Assembly (NCBI GenBank): GCA_017858255.1
Contig: JAFMBV010000016.1
Location: 1 to 52,363 of the forward strand
Origin: Bacteriovoracaceae bacterium
GTDB lineage: Bacteria > Bdellovibrionota > Bacteriovoracia > Bacteriovoracales > Bacteriovoracaceae
DNA: 52,363 bases
Reading direction: 5' to 3'
Below, piece by piece: positions 42,739 through 52,350 of this stretch. The notes under the pieces were generated by a model. The model was not told the origin of the DNA, did not search any database, and worked only from the letters and a program-made list of their open reading frames with translations. Position 1 is the first letter of the stretch. Every line of letters begins with the position of its first letter. Position numbers and translations under genes: made by a program.

Positions 42739-43625
42739 GGAAAAGAGCTATAATCTTGGTCTCTCTTCTCAAGAAAAGCGTCTCTACCTTCTTTGGCCTC
42801 TTCACTTGCATAGGCCAGGCGAGTGGCTTCGCCTGCAAAAAGTTGCTGACCGACAAGTCCATCATCCGCTAGATTGAAACCATATTTAAGCATACGCATG
42901 GCCGTAGGGCTTTTTGAATTAATAAGTTTTCCCCATTCTAAAGCAACCTTTTCAAGGTCTGTATGAGGAACGACCTTGTTGATCATTCCCATTTCAAAGG
43001 CCTCTTGAGCTGAATAGTTTAGACCTAAGAAAAAGATCTCTCTTGCCCTTTTTTGACCACACATTTTTGCTAAATAGGCAGAGCCATAGCCAGAGTCAAA
43101 ACTCGCAACATCTGGATCAGTTTGTTTAAAGATAGCATGCTCTTTTGAGGCAATGGTCATATCGCAAACGACATGAAGAGAGTGACCGCCGCCAACCGCC
43201 CAGCCAGGAACAACAGCGATGACAACTTTTGGCATAAAACGTATAAGGCGTTGAACTTCTAGAATGTGAAGACGGCCTAGCTTGGCCGGATCAATTTTTC
43301 CTTCGCCTTCATACTTATAGCCGTCTTTGCCACGAATTCTTTGATCGCCGCCACTACAAAATGCCCAGCCACCATCTTTTTCAGAAGGTCCGTTGCCGGT
43401 AAGGAGAACACAGCCGACATCACTCGTTACGCGAGCATGCTCTAGCGCCTGATATAATTCATCTACGGTATGAGGACGAAAAGCATTTCTTACCTCTGGT
43501 CGGTGAAAAGCAATACGAACTGTTCCCTGATTTTTTGCACGGTGATAAGTGATGTCTGTAAAAGAAAACCCAGGTACTTCAAGCCACTGCTCGGGATCAA
43601 AGATAGGGGAGATTGAATCGGCCAT
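42726..43625 (-). CDS. menB: 1,4-dihydroxy-2-naphthoyl-CoA synthase
   Basis: This crotonase-fold enzyme closes the second ring in menaquinone synthesis. Diagnostic MenB features in the 299 residues: FCSGGDQRIRGKDGY near residues 88-102 (oxyanion-hole Gly), VPGWAVGGGHSLHVVCD near 138-154, QTDPDVASFDSGYGSAYLAK near 167-186 and the C-terminal EEAKEGRDAFLEKRDQDYSS. Length fits. The start follows the YbaK-like gene stop by three bases. No other men gene is in the window. A menaquinone-dependent respiratory chain is implied. Confidence 0.95.
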   Translation of the reverse strand: MADSISPIFDPEQWLEVPGFSFTDITYHRAKNQGTVRIAFHRPEVRNAFRPHTVDELYQALEHARVTSDVGCVLLTGNGPSEKDGGWAFCSGGDQRIRGKDGYKYEGEGKIDPAKLGRLHILEVQRLIRFMPKVVIAVVPGWAVGGGHSLHVVCDMTIASKEHAIFKQTDPDVASFDSGYGSAYLAKMCGQKRAREIFFLGLNYSAQEAFEMGMINKVVPHTDLEKVALEWGKLINSKSPTAMRMLKYGFNLADDGLVGQQLFAGEATRLAYASEEAKEGRDAFLEKRDQDYSSFPWHY

Positions 43626-43628
43626 TGT

Positions 43629-44105
43629 TCATCCTTTTTTAGTGAAGCTTGCTAATTGAGCATGATCCTTAACAAGCTTATACCAATCTTGCGTATTCAT
43701 AATAAAAGAGCAAGTCAGAAGACCTGCATTAAAGGCTATTTTGTCATTGTCGAGGACAGATGGGTCAATATAGAGGTCAAAATTTTGTAAGGGGCGGCCA
43801 AATGGAGGCAAAGTGCCGCTAATGGCACCAGTATGTTTAAGGAGTTCTTCTTTGGTTGCAAATCGTAATTTATGACTTTTTAATATTTGACGAGCTTTTT
43901 GAGAGTCGAAGTTTAAAGCGGCACTCATGACAAAGAGACGAAAGTCCAATTTATCTTTTAATAAAAGAGTTTTTCCGCCAATTTTCTTATCTTCTCCACG
44001 CGCTGCCGCCGAAGCTGCACATGTCATAGTTGAGGCATGTTCTATTGAGGTGTAAGGGGTATCAAATTCTTTGAGGAGATTAGTGAGTTGCTGATGCAGG
44101 TTCAT
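43629..44105 (-). CDS. YbaK/ProX-type aminoacyl-tRNA deacylase
   Basis: The 158 residues follow the YbaK/prolyl-tRNA-synthetase-associated fold. YTSIEHASTMTCAASAAARG near residues 18-37 precedes the IGGKTLLLKDK segment with the conserved lysine. SGTLPPFG near 95-102 is the characteristic loop, followed by LYIDPSVLDNDKIAFNAG. Such proteins hydrolyse mischarged tRNAs (for example Cys- or Ala-tRNAPro). It lies ten bases after the mipA-like stop and three before menB in one direction. Confidence 0.88.
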   Translation of the reverse strand: MNLHQQLTNLLKEFDTPYTSIEHASTMTCAASAAARGEDKKIGGKTLLLKDKLDFRLFVMSAALNFDSQKARQILKSHKLRFATKEELLKHTGAISGTLPPFGRPLQNFDLYIDPSVLDNDKIAFNAGLLTCSFIMNTQDWYKLVKDHAQLASFTKKG

Positions 44106-44115
44106 AAGCTATTAA

Positions 44116-44973
44116 CTATATTTGTTCACGGGAACTCGATTCATAAAACCACCAAACAAAACCAATTGCTGCTGAAAAGTTATCCTGTTTTTTAAATAAA
44201 GGAGACTCACTATTTGCAGTACCTCTTAGGTTGGTCCAATTGACGCCTACGAAGGCATTAACTTCACCAAAGAGAAGTTTACTGAAGCCTTGTGAAAAGG
44301 TTGTTCCTAAATAACCGGACTGTGCTGCATAAGTCGGTCTGGTGGGAAGAGCGAATTGAGGATCGACTTGATAGAAAACTCTTTGAAATTTTTGAGATGT
44401 AACAACACTGGAAATACTAGAAAACGTAAAGACTCTCTTTCCGACGAGATTCTCCGTGATGAAATAAAGAAGGGGATTAAAGACAAGCCCTCGTTCTTTC
44501 GCCTCAAAGAAGTCAACATTGAACGCCACTCTTAGGGGAATATTGAGGCCGAGCTTATAACTTTGGACGCCTCTTTTTCTCCAAAGAGTGGCCAGAAGAC
44601 CAGGGCCTAACTCAACCATCGTTTTTAGGCTTGGCATTCCTGAGCGTGCCGCCACATCTTTTGAACTCGCAGGTAATGAACCACCAATACTAAGATTGAT
44701 TTCAAAGTCTTCTGTCTTGAGGAAACGACCACGCATGCCACCTTCCTCATCCGCACGAATAACATCTCCACGGTAAAAGAAGGTTGGTATTGGTATGAAG
44801 AAATTATTGCTGTCTTCGGAGCCAGGGTAGGCCGGGACATTTGCGGCAACAAAACCGGCTCCCGCTTCCCATAAAGGTTGGGCCTTTCCATTGAGACTTT
44901 TTGTTATTTGTGCGTAAGAGGGCCTAAGAATTAGGCATAAAAGGGCAACTATATACAGGGCTTGTCTCTGCAT
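44116..44973 (-). CDS. MipA/OmpV-family outer-membrane protein
   Basis: A cleavable signal (MQRQALYIVALLCLILRPSYA) precedes a beta-barrel of about 265 residues. WEAGAGFVAANVPAYPGSE near residues 35-53, FFIPIPTFFYRGD near 58-70 and the terminal FSAAIGFVWWFY are MipA/OmpV hallmarks, ending with aromatic strand residues. ATG 44973 has GAGG five bases upstream, within the small overlapping upstream gene. MipA-like proteins take part in murein-enzyme scaffolding or as channels. Confidence 0.88.
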   Translation of the reverse strand: MQRQALYIVALLCLILRPSYAQITKSLNGKAQPLWEAGAGFVAANVPAYPGSEDSNNFFIPIPTFFYRGDVIRADEEGGMRGRFLKTEDFEINLSIGGSLPASSKDVAARSGMPSLKTMVELGPGLLATLWRKRGVQSYKLGLNIPLRVAFNVDFFEAKERGLVFNPLLYFITENLVGKRVFTFSSISSVVTSQKFQRVFYQVDPQFALPTRPTYAAQSGYLGTTFSQGFSKLLFGEVNAFVGVNWTNLRGTANSESPLFKKQDNFSAAIGFVWWFYESSSREQI

Positions 44974-45110
44974 TTTTCCTCAGGGGGCGTGGAGTCTTTT
45001 AATGGGTCCTCTAGCATATCCTGATTGGAGAAAATTAGTCCACCAACAAGGAGGCTCACGAGGAGTCCAAGGGCAGGCCATGGTAATTGGGTTAGTATTA
45101 AATTTGTCAT
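44949..45110 (-). CDS. candidate 53-aa small membrane protein
   Basis: An ATG at 45110 opens a 53-codon frame with a single hydrophobic helix (LPWPALGLLVSLLVGGLIFS, residues 9-28) and a charged tail ending EKCRDKPCI. Its 3' part overlaps the MipA-like start by 25 bases in another frame, and the MipA Shine-Dalgarno lies inside it, which allows translational coupling. No clear Shine-Dalgarno precedes this gene itself, so it needs support from conservation. The rest of 44974-45208 holds nothing I recognise. Confidence 0.45.
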   Translation of the reverse strand: MTNLILTQLPWPALGLLVSLLVGGLIFSNQDMLEDPLKDSTPPEEKCRDKPCI

Positions 45111-45208
45111 GCGTTTAAAATGGGGTTCAAAGTTTGAAGCGCAAGGGTGAGTAGATTATAGCTTGATGATTCTGACTCTTAGCAGCAGATTGCCTGTATT
45201 ATTAATGA

Positions 45209-46003
45209 TTACGAACTCGCAGAGTCGTAACGCCTAAGGCCAACTTTCCACGTAGCTAATAGGACAAACGTCAGGATCACTAAGGCCACTACCATTGTGG
45301 CGAGAAGTTGCCAGGCATTTTTATCGAGAAGAAAGTGAACGGGGCCAGAACCGACTAGCAAGATGGGTAAGACTACTGTTAAGACCTTGCGAATGAGTCC
45401 TTGGTAAATAAAGTTAGGCCAACGAGCAAGTTGTTGCATCTGCATTCTAAGGAAGTTAATTCCCATGCCGTCTGTTAGCCAGAACATCGAAGTACTCAAG
45501 ATAAATTCAATAACAACCAGAAGCGCTAGTGAAAGGACGATTAAAAAAGGCAGCATGACCCAATCAAAGGCCGTTAGGTTAACCTGAATTCCATAGTAGA
45601 TTAAATACCCTAGAAAGAGCGGAGTATTAAAAAGACTGGAAGCTCTGAAGTGGCGAAAGAAAACACTAAAGATTGTATTCATAGGTTTTAAAATAACGTA
45701 ATCGAGCTGGCCTGTTTTAATATGAAAGGAAAACTCCCAAAAACTTTGAGAAAAGATCATCATGTGAAGATTATCAATCATCAGCATAAAGGTGAGAAAA
45801 AAGAGAAGTTGATTCTTTTCCCAAGGACCAATATTTACAACATGGTCAAAGATAAAGCTTACGGAGCCTATTGAAGAAAAGAAGAAGAAGAAGTCCATAA
45901 AGATCAGCAGAATAAAGCTTGTACGGAAACTAGTTTCTACAGAAACGGAAGTGGAGACAAATTTCTTGTAAACGTCCCAGTAGTGGGAAAGTTTTTTCAG
46001 CAT
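45209..46003 (-). CDS. ABC-2 family permease, second subunit
   Basis: The 264-residue protein has about six hydrophobic segments. The stretch FSFHIKTGQLDYVILKPMNTIF (by position, near residues 92-113) matches the GxLDxxLxKP-type motif of the ABC-2 PF06182-like permeases. I start at ATG 46003, two bases after the stop of the first permease, rather than at 46084, which would overlap that gene deeply. It forms a heterodimeric exporter with its neighbour and the ATPase. Confidence 0.85.
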   Translation of the reverse strand: MLKKLSHYWDVYKKFVSTSVSVETSFRTSFILLIFMDFFFFFSSIGSVSFIFDHVVNIGPWEKNQLLFFLTFMLMIDNLHMMIFSQSFWEFSFHIKTGQLDYVILKPMNTIFSVFFRHFRASSLFNTPLFLGYLIYYGIQVNLTAFDWVMLPFLIVLSLALLVVIEFILSTSMFWLTDGMGINFLRMQMQQLARWPNFIYQGLIRKVLTVVLPILLVGSGPVHFLLDKNAWQLLATMVVALVILTFVLLATWKVGLRRYDSASS

Positions 46004-46005
46004 CT

Positions 46006-46821
46006 CTACATCCCCGCCGCAGTATAAAGCTTGATGCCTTTTTTCCAAACCAAGTGATTGATAATGGCAAAGACAATCGTCCAAAAAGAAATGATATAAA
46101 GACCCAATGAAAGGTTTGTGAGTTCTCCCATGAAAATTTTAATGGGGTAATAAGTCAAATAAGGAAAGGGTGTGTAGTTGAGAATATCAACAATCCACTT
46201 AGGGTATAGGTCTAGCGGAATAATCGCGCCGGAAAGGAAGTAGGCAACAGTATTCAACATGACTCTTAAAATCCATGTTTCTTCTAGCCAGAAGGCCATG
46301 ACTCCCGTGAGGTATTGGAGCGTAAACCAAAAGAGCGAAATAAATAAGGTGTAGGCCACGCCAATAAGAAAATAATCGAAACTTGGAAAGATCAGAAGAC
46401 CAAAATAACTAATGATTCCCAAGGTGAAGGCAGCAATAATCATCTGGATAACTTGAAAAGAAAGCCAACTCGCGGTGTGAAATTCCCAAAAGTTAAAAGG
46501 ATAAATTAAATAGCTTGAAATACGCCCTAAACGAATATCCTCTGCAAGATTCCAAGAGCCGTGTCCTTGGGCAACAAGCGCCACAACAAAAGCCCAGATA
46601 TGGTAGTTGATCATCTTTTCAAAGTTAAAACCACGAATAATTTGCTCACTGTCTCCTGCATAAATAGAGGCCCATAGGTTGTATTTAACAAAGAAGAAAA
46701 CCAGTGCTGGGCCTATAATTTGTAAGAAGAAATTAAGACGATAGGCCGTGTGCTTAACCCAGCTGATTTGAATGGTGATCCACCATTTTCCAATATTTGT
46801 TAGAGTTAGGTCTTTAAACAC
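46006..46821 (-). CDS. ABC-2 family permease, first subunit
   Basis: The 271-residue membrane protein has about six segments. ISWVKHTAYRLNFFLQIIGPALVFF near the start and LAEDIRLGRISSYLIYPFNFW near residues 87-107 match the ABC-2 PF06182-type permease pattern seen in its partner. The overlap with the ATPase gene (46814-46821) and the two-base gap to the second permease show a tight operon. Substrate unknown; lipid or peptide export is plausible. Confidence 0.85.
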   Translation of the reverse strand: MFKDLTLTNIGKWWITIQISWVKHTAYRLNFFLQIIGPALVFFFVKYNLWASIYAGDSEQIIRGFNFEKMINYHIWAFVVALVAQGHGSWNLAEDIRLGRISSYLIYPFNFWEFHTASWLSFQVIQMIIAAFTLGIISYFGLLIFPSFDYFLIGVAYTLFISLFWFTLQYLTGVMAFWLEETWILRVMLNTVAYFLSGAIIPLDLYPKWIVDILNYTPFPYLTYYPIKIFMGELTNLSLGLYIISFWTIVFAIINHLVWKKGIKLYTAAGM

Positions 46822-47839
46822 TTTTTAACGAACCTCTTCTTTGGCGCAAGATTTCAGGATTATTCATGAGTTCCTTCATCACGCGTTCGATGGGAAGTTT
46901 TTCTGTCGCAAAGTCTTCAACGGGAAGGTCACTTATAATTTTGGCGCTTAGAAGGCAAAGGTCTTCTTCAGGGAGTCTGATATCAACATTCGTTCTTTCG
47001 TCATTCCAGGTAGTGTCTAATCCTTGAAAAAGAGGATGTTCAAGATTCTGAGCTTCCTTAAAAGAAAAGGAAACGCTCTTGTCACTGCCTAAGATGTCTT
47101 CGAAATCTTCAAGTGTACCGTCGTAACCTTTTTCACCATCAAAGATGAGGACCAATCGGTCGCAAAGTGCATTAACATCTTGCATGTAATGGGAGGTAAT
47201 GATGATGCCGCAATCTGTTTCACGATGATAATCTTTAATAAAGTTGCGAATATTTTCTTGGGCCACAAGATCAAGGCCAATAGTGGGTTCATCAAGAAAG
47301 ATAACTTCTGGATTATGTAGAAGGGAGGCCATTAGTTCCATCTTCATTCGCTCTCCCAAGGAGAGTTTTCTTACATGAATATGGAGTAGCTCCTCGACAC
47401 CTAAGAGAGAGCTCATTTTATCAATACGCTGCTTGAAGTGATCATTTGAAACTTCGTAATACTTTTGAAGCAAAAGAAAACTATCCATGGCCGGAATATC
47501 CCACCAGAGTTGAGACTTTTGGCCCATGACAAGTGCAATTCGTTTTCTGAAGTTCTTATCACGCTCCCAGGGATTGGAGCCGAGAATTTTTAGCTCACCT
47601 TCTGTGGGGACGATAATACCCGTAAACATTTTCATTAATGTCGTTTTGCCGGCTCCATTAGGGCCAAGCAGGCCCACTATCTCACCTTTATTGACCTCGA
47701 GGTTAAATCCTTTCACAGCGTCTTTATAAACGGGATTTCTCTTAAAAAATGAGGTAAAGCTTCCCATGATACCGGGATTTTTTTTATAACTAATAAATTG
47801 TTTGCGAAGCCCATGAGCTTTTATAAGTGGTGTTGTCAT
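46814..47839 (-). CDS. ABC transporter ATP-binding protein (DrrA/YbhF-like)
   Basis: GPNGAGKTTLMKMFTGI near residues 59-75 is Walker A, LSLGERMKMEL near 159-169 the signature, VIFLDEPTIGLD near 179-190 Walker B, and TSHYMQDV near 215-222 the H-loop. A roughly 80-residue C-terminal extension (from about residue 260) with beta-like sequence is typical of the DrrA/daunorubicin-type subfamily. 341 residues. It energises the two downstream ABC-2 permeases. The start ATG 47839 is divergent from a pseudouridine synthase. Confidence 0.9.
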   Translation of the reverse strand: MTTPLIKAHGLRKQFISYKKNPGIMGSFTSFFKRNPVYKDAVKGFNLEVNKGEIVGLLGPNGAGKTTLMKMFTGIIVPTEGELKILGSNPWERDKNFRKRIALVMGQKSQLWWDIPAMDSFLLLQKYYEVSNDHFKQRIDKMSSLLGVEELLHIHVRKLSLGERMKMELMASLLHNPEVIFLDEPTIGLDLVAQENIRNFIKDYHRETDCGIIITSHYMQDVNALCDRLVLIFDGEKGYDGTLEDFEDILGSDKSVSFSFKEAQNLEHPLFQGLDTTWNDERTNVDIRLPEEDLCLLSAKIISDLPVEDFATEKLPIERVMKELMNNPEILRQRRGSLKSV

Positions 47840-47897
47840 GTGGCGAAGTTTGCCTTAATGGTATTAGCGTGTCTAGAGCGTCCTCAAAGGGAAAGTG

Positions 47898-48752
47898 ATG
47901 AAGAAGAAAGTTATCTTTAAAAAGGCCGTTCCCAAGGGAGACGATGTCCAAGTCATCGATTTTCTAGATAGTGAGCTACCGCTTTCAAAATCAATTTTAA
48001 AAGAGGCCATGATTCAGGGCTCCTGTTGGCTAAAAAAGGGAAATAGCAAGGCCCTCAGACGGGTCCGTCGCGCAAAGAGTCCCATCAGAGCAGGAGATAT
48101 TGTTGAGTTTTACTATGATCCGATGCTTTTTGAGCGCCAAAAAGAAGCCGATGACCTAGAGCCACAATTGATAAAAAATGAAAGAGACTGGAGTGCTTGG
48201 TACAAGCCTGCCGGTCTTCTCTCACAAGGTACGAAGTACGGAGATTCCTTGTCGTTGCTTCGTAGGATTGAAAAACAGACTAAAAATGAGCCTTTTCTTA
48301 TTCACCGGCTTGATAGGGAAACGGACGGGGTGATGGTTGTCGCTCATAATGCAAAATCAGCAAAACTTCTGAGCGCGAAATGGCGTGGGACTCTTGTGCA
48401 GAAGATCTATCATGCTTGGGTGTTGGGCGAGGTTGCTGAAGAAGAGGGAAGGCTCGATGAGATGATCGATGGTAAAAAGGCCATTACCTACTTTAAAGTT
48501 GTTGAGCGTTTAGAAAATCGTACTTACTTAGAACTACGCCTTGGTACTGGGCGGACCCATCAGATTCGTAAACACCTCGAAGGTGCTGGTCACCCAATTA
48601 TGGGCGATCCTGCTTATGGGCGTAGAAACAAAGACCATCGCGGCCTGCAGTTGCGTGCCAGTGGTTTAGTCTTTGATTGGCACGGGACTCAAAAGGTTAT
48701 TGAAACTCCAGAAGAGGTATCAGCTCTTGATCCTTGCCTGAGAGATTCATAA
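47898..48752 (+). CDS. RluA-family RNA pseudouridine synthase
   Basis: An S4-like N-terminal part (about residues 15-75, LPLSKSILKEAMIQGSCWLKK) is followed by the catalytic domain with IHRLDRETDGVMVVAHN near 134-150, whose Asp is catalytic, and LGTGRTHQIRKHLEGAGHPI near 220-239. About 284 residues, a normal size for RluA/RluD-like enzymes; which uridine is modified cannot be told. GTG 47895 and ATG 47898 are adjacent; AAGGGA upstream favours 47898. Confidence 0.92.
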   Translation: MKKKVIFKKAVPKGDDVQVIDFLDSELPLSKSILKEAMIQGSCWLKKGNSKALRRVRRAKSPIRAGDIVEFYYDPMLFERQKEADDLEPQLIKNERDWSAWYKPAGLLSQGTKYGDSLSLLRRIEKQTKNEPFLIHRLDRETDGVMVVAHNAKSAKLLSAKWRGTLVQKIYHAWVLGEVAEEEGRLDEMIDGKKAITYFKVVERLENRTYLELRLGTGRTHQIRKHLEGAGHPIMGDPAYGRRNKDHRGLQLRASGLVFDWHGTQKVIETPEEVSALDPCLRDS

Positions 48753-48794
48753 GCGGCCACTTTAGACAAAAGCCTTGAAATCGCTTATTTTAGA

Positions 48795-48809
48795 GAGGTT
48801 TTAAACCTC
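48795..48809. promoter_or_regulatory. 15-bp inverted repeat before leuS
   Basis: GAGGTTT and AAACCTC are perfect arms around one T. It ends just upstream of the leuS start codons and contains the only AGAGG-type Shine-Dalgarno-like sequence there, so it could be an operator or a small stem affecting ribosome access. Confidence 0.35.
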
Positions 48810-48826
48810 CATTGAATGAGTGCGTT

Positions 48827-51613
48827 ATGAGCTATGATTTCCTAGAAATTGATAAGAAGTGGCAAAAGTATTGGGCCGAAAATCAGACCTTTAAAACGGA
48901 GTCTGAATCAAATAGACCTAAGTATTATGTGTTAGATATGTTTCCTTACCCATCGGGAGCGGGTCTGCATGTCGGCCACCCCCTTGGTTATATTGCATCA
49001 GATATTTATGCTCGCTATAAACGCAATAAAGGTTTCAATGTTTTGCATCCCATGGGCTACGATGCCTTTGGTCTACCCGCCGAGCAATATGCTATTCAAA
49101 CGGGTACTCATCCTGCCGTGACGACGGAAGAAAACCTTAAACGTTATCGCGAACAGCTCGATAAAATTGGCTTCTCTTTTGACTGGAGTCGCGAGGTAAA
49201 GACTTGCGATCCTAAATATTATAAGTGGACCCAATGGGCCTTCACTCAAATGTTTGAACATTATTATGATGTTTCAGCGGATAAGGCCCTACCCATTTCC
49301 CAATTAACTTCTTCCTTTGAAAAGACTGGGACAGAATCTCTCAAAGCATGGGGCTCACAAGAGCTTAGTTTCACAGCGAAGGAATGGCAGGACTTTAGTG
49401 AAGAGAAAAAAGAAGAGACTCTTCAAAATTATCGAATCGCTTATTTAGATGAAGTTCCAGTTAACTGGTGCCCGGCACTAGGTACAGTGTTGGCCAATGA
49501 TGAAGTAAAAGATGGTCTGAGTGAAAGAGGTGGTCACCCCGTTGAACAAAAAGTAATGAAGCAGTGGTGTTTGCGAGTATCTGCTTATGCTCAACGACTA
49601 CTTGATCGTCTCGATAGTCTTGATTGGTCTGAATCCATGAAAGAAGTGCAGCGCAATTGGATCGGCCGCTCAGTTGGGGCTCAAATGAAATTTGAGGTGA
49701 AAGATAAAGACTTTGGTTTTGATATCTTCACCACTCGTCCCGATACTATTTACGGTGTGACCTTTATGGTCTTAGCTCCAGAGAGTGATTATGTTTCTCA
49801 AGTTACATCTGATGCTCAAAAGACTGCCGTTGATAATTACCTTGAAGATTGTAAAAAGAAATCTCAACGTGAAAGGATGATGGATACAAAAACGATGACT
49901 GGTGTTTTTACTGGTGGTTATTGTATTCATCCGTTTACAGGTAAAGAAATACCTATTTGGATCGGTGACTATGTGCTTGGTGGCTACGGCACAGGTGCCA
50001 TTATGGCAGTCCCGGCCCACGATGCGCGTGACCACTTATTTGCCAAAACTTTTGACCTTCCCATCATTCCGGTCATTGAGGGAGTAGGTACTGAAAATGT
50101 TCAAGAAGCTTCTTATGATGCAAAGGATGGTGTTTGCATAAACTCTGATTTCATTAATGGTCTGACAGTAAAAGAGGCCATCGTTAAAATGAACGATGAA
50201 GTTGAAAAACGCGGCCTTGGTACTAAGAAAATTAACTATCGCCTACGAGATGCTATATTTTCTCGCCAAAGATATTGGGGCGAGCCCTTTCCTGTTTATT
50301 ACAAAGAGGGAAGGCCTAATATGCTCGATATTTCTGAGCTACCTCTAGAGTTACCTGAAGTTGATGCTTATCTTCCGACTGAAGAGGGAGCGCCACCATT
50401 AGGACGAGCAAAGAATTGGCACACAGCTGATGGAAATCCTTATGAGCTTTCCACAATGCCAGGCTTCGCTGGTTCAAGTGCTTATTATTTACGTTACATG
50501 GATCCTCATAATAATGAGGAGCTAGTCTCTAAAGAGGCGAATCAGTATTGGAAGAATGTAGACCTTTATGTGGGAGGTCCCGAGCACGCCACAGGCCACC
50601 TTATCTATTCACGTTTTTGGAATAAATTTCTTTTTGACCTTGGCACCATTTGCGAGGATGAACCTTTTAAGAAAATGGTGAATCAAGGAATGATCCAAGG
50701 ACGTTCAAATTTTGTTTATCGCCTTAAAAATGACCAAAAAAAATATGTCTCAGTTGGTTTAAAAGATCAGTATGAAACGCAAGAAATTCATGTCGATGTA
50801 AATATTGTAAGTAATGATGTTCTCGATGTGGAGGCCTTCAGGTCATGGCGAACTGAATTTAAAGATGCAGAGTTTATCCTTGAAAAAGAGGGCGAGCAGG
50901 AGTTTTATAAGTGCGGTTGGGCCATCGAAAAGATGAGTAAGTCCAAATACAATGTTGTGAATCCTGATATCATCGCTGAGAAATACGGTTCGGATACATT
51001 GAGACTTTATGAAATGTTCTTGGGACCTTTGGAACAATCAAAGCCGTGGAACACCAATGGTATCGAAGGCGTTTATCGTTTTTTAATAAAGCTGTGGAAC
51101 CTATTCCATGAAGGTGAGGACTTAAAATTATCTGACGATAAAGCGAATGGCGAAGAGCTTAAAATATTACATACTTGCTTGAAGAAAATTGGCGAGGATA
51201 TAGAGAATTTCTCATTTAATACCTCTGTCTCGGCCTTTATGATTGCTGTTAACGAACTAAGTAAGCTCAAATGCAATAAGAAAGAAGTCTTAGAGCCACT
51301 TGTGATTTCTCTTTCTCCTTTCGCCCCTCATACTTCCGAAGAATTGTGGAACTTACTTGGCAATACAGACTCTGTGTCTCAAGCAAGTTGGCCAGACTCA
51401 GAGGAAAAGTACCTTGTCGAAAGCACATTTAAATATCCAGTGTCTTTCAACGGAAAGATGCGTTTCTTATTAGACCTGCCAATTGAACTTGGGAAAGATG
51501 AGGTAGAGAAAGCTGTTTTGGAGAGTGAAACTGCTCAAAAATGGTTAGAAGGTAAGACTATTAAGAAGGTTATCGTCGTACCTAAGAAAATCGTAAATAT
51601 CGTTGTTGGATAA
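48827..51613 (+). CDS. leuS: leucyl-tRNA synthetase
   Basis: This is a class I synthetase charging tRNALeu. The HIGH-type motif is in [15 protein letters not shown] near residues 42-56, and the CP1 editing domain shows [29 protein letters not shown] and [14 protein letters not shown] appears in [11 protein letters not shown] near 705-715. At about 928 residues it is longer than E. coli LeuRS (860). Extra segments ([20 protein letters not shown] and the [20 protein letters not shown] stretch before KMSKS) match the LeuRS form I associate with Bacteroidetes. ATG 48827 gives the usual start [15 protein letters not shown] 48812 or ATG 48815 are alternatives. Confidence 0.96.
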   Translation: MSYDFLEIDKKWQKYWAENQTFKTESESNRPKYYVLDMFPYPSGAGLHVGHPLGYIASDIYARYKRNKGFNVLHPMGYDAFGLPAEQYAIQTGTHPAVTTEENLKRYREQLDKIGFSFDWSREVKTCDPKYYKWTQWAFTQMFEHYYDVSADKALPISQLTSSFEKTGTESLKAWGSQELSFTAKEWQDFSEEKKEETLQNYRIAYLDEVPVNWCPALGTVLANDEVKDGLSERGGHPVEQKVMKQWCLRVSAYAQRLLDRLDSLDWSESMKEVQRNWIGRSVGAQMKFEVKDKDFGFDIFTTRPDTIYGVTFMVLAPESDYVSQVTSDAQKTAVDNYLEDCKKKSQRERMMDTKTMTGVFTGGYCIHPFTGKEIPIWIGDYVLGGYGTGAIMAVPAHDARDHLFAKTFDLPIIPVIEGVGTENVQEASYDAKDGVCINSDFINGLTVKEAIVKMNDEVEKRGLGTKKINYRLRDAIFSRQRYWGEPFPVYYKEGRPNMLDISELPLELPEVDAYLPTEEGAPPLGRAKNWHTADGNPYELSTMPGFAGSSAYYLRYMDPHNNEELVSKEANQYWKNVDLYVGGPEHATGHLIYSRFWNKFLFDLGTICEDEPFKKMVNQGMIQGRSNFVYRLKNDQKKYVSVGLKDQYETQEIHVDVNIVSNDVLDVEAFRSWRTEFKDAEFILEKEGEQEFYKCGWAIEKMSKSKYNVVNPDIIAEKYGSDTLRLYEMFLGPLEQSKPWNTNGIEGVYRFLIKLWNLFHEGEDLKLSDDKANGEELKILHTCLKKIGEDIENFSFNTSVSAFMIAVNELSKLKCNKKEVLEPLVISLSPFAPHTSEELWNLLGNTDSVSQASWPDSEEKYLVESTFKYPVSFNGKMRFLLDLPIELGKDEVEKAVLESETAQKWLEGKTIKKVIVVPKKIVNIVVG

Positions 51614-51620
51614 TTGTAGG

Positions 51621-51647
51621 CCTTCTCATTAATGAGAGGGGGCTTTA
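51621..51647. terminator. terminator hairpin after leuS
   Basis: CCTTCTCATT (51621-51630) pairs with AATGAGAGGG (51631-51640) with one wobble, followed by GGCTTTACTTATTT. It sits between convergent leuS and the Cys-rich gene. Confidence 0.55.
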
Positions 51648-51648
51648 C

Positions 51649-52350
51649 TTATTTGGCACTGGCTCCACTAGCAGAATCTGAATCCTCATAGAAAGCTCTC
51701 TGAAACTCAACAATATTGTTGTAAACACCATTTGGGTCTCGAGAATGATCCATGATCTCCTTTGTTATTCCCTGTTCTTTATCGCCAAAGGAGACCGAGT
51801 TAAAGGCCTCCTTGCAGGTTGAAACGCTGGGAATATTGCTTGTGAACTGACAGCGTTTTTCTTCAATAGATTTCTCATAGGCCGCGCGTGCTTGCCTACA
51901 TTCGCTATGGGAATTCCAATAACGACCTTTATGACCATCACAGTTAAAATTACGATCATTGAATACGTCGTTATATGTTTCAAAACCTGGGCAGCGCCAA
52001 GCGACGCTGTCTAAAAAGCGATTTGTATTGGCACATGTTCCTGGTTGATTGGGGCCTGTGCTCCACTCGTAAACACAGCTGTTGCGATTGGTCCCATTAG
52101 GAGGGGAATTCTCTGAAATGCAGTCTTTATAAGTTTGGCATGAGGCATATTCGTCAATTTGTTGAGGGCACTTATGACGTAGATCTTGGCAGAGCTTTAA
52201 GTTTTTACAAGCAGAGTCGTGATTGTTGCATTTAGCATAGAAGTCCCCTTCTAAGTCCTTACAGCTCATTGAACTCGCAGATATTATAAAGCCAAAGGTA
52301 AAGATAAAGATAAAGATAAAGAGCTTTGGTATAAAAATTTTTTTAAGCAC
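51649..52350 (-). CDS. secreted cysteine-rich hypothetical protein
   Basis: The 233-residue protein has a long hydrophobic signal (IFIPKLFIFIFIFTFGFIIS) followed by a mature part with at least a dozen cysteines (CNNHDSACKNLKLCQDL, CPQQ, SCQTYKDC and others), implying several disulfides in the periplasm or outside the cell. No family recognised. GTG 52350 has GGGAGGG about seven bases upstream, at the window edge. A hexamer repeat lies within the signal-peptide code. Its oxidative folding would need a periplasmic thiol system. Confidence 0.75.
   Translation of the reverse strand: MLKKIFIPKLFIFIFIFTFGFIISASSMSCKDLEGDFYAKCNNHDSACKNLKLCQDLRHKCPQQIDEYASCQTYKDCISENSPPNGTNRNSCVYEWSTGPNQPGTCANTNRFLDSVAWRCPGFETYNDVFNDRNFNCDGHKGRYWNSHSECRQARAAYEKSIEEKRCQFTSNIPSVSTCKEAFNSVSFGDKEQGITKEIMDHSRDPNGVYNNIVEFQRAFYEDSDSASGASAK
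52299..52322 (-). repeat. TAAAGA hexamer microsatellite in a signal peptide
   Basis: Four perfect TAAAGA units on the plus strand (TCTTTA on the coding strand) encode alternating Ile/Phe in the hydrophobic core of the signal peptide. Gain or loss of a unit would alter the core by two residues without a frameshift. Confidence 0.85.
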
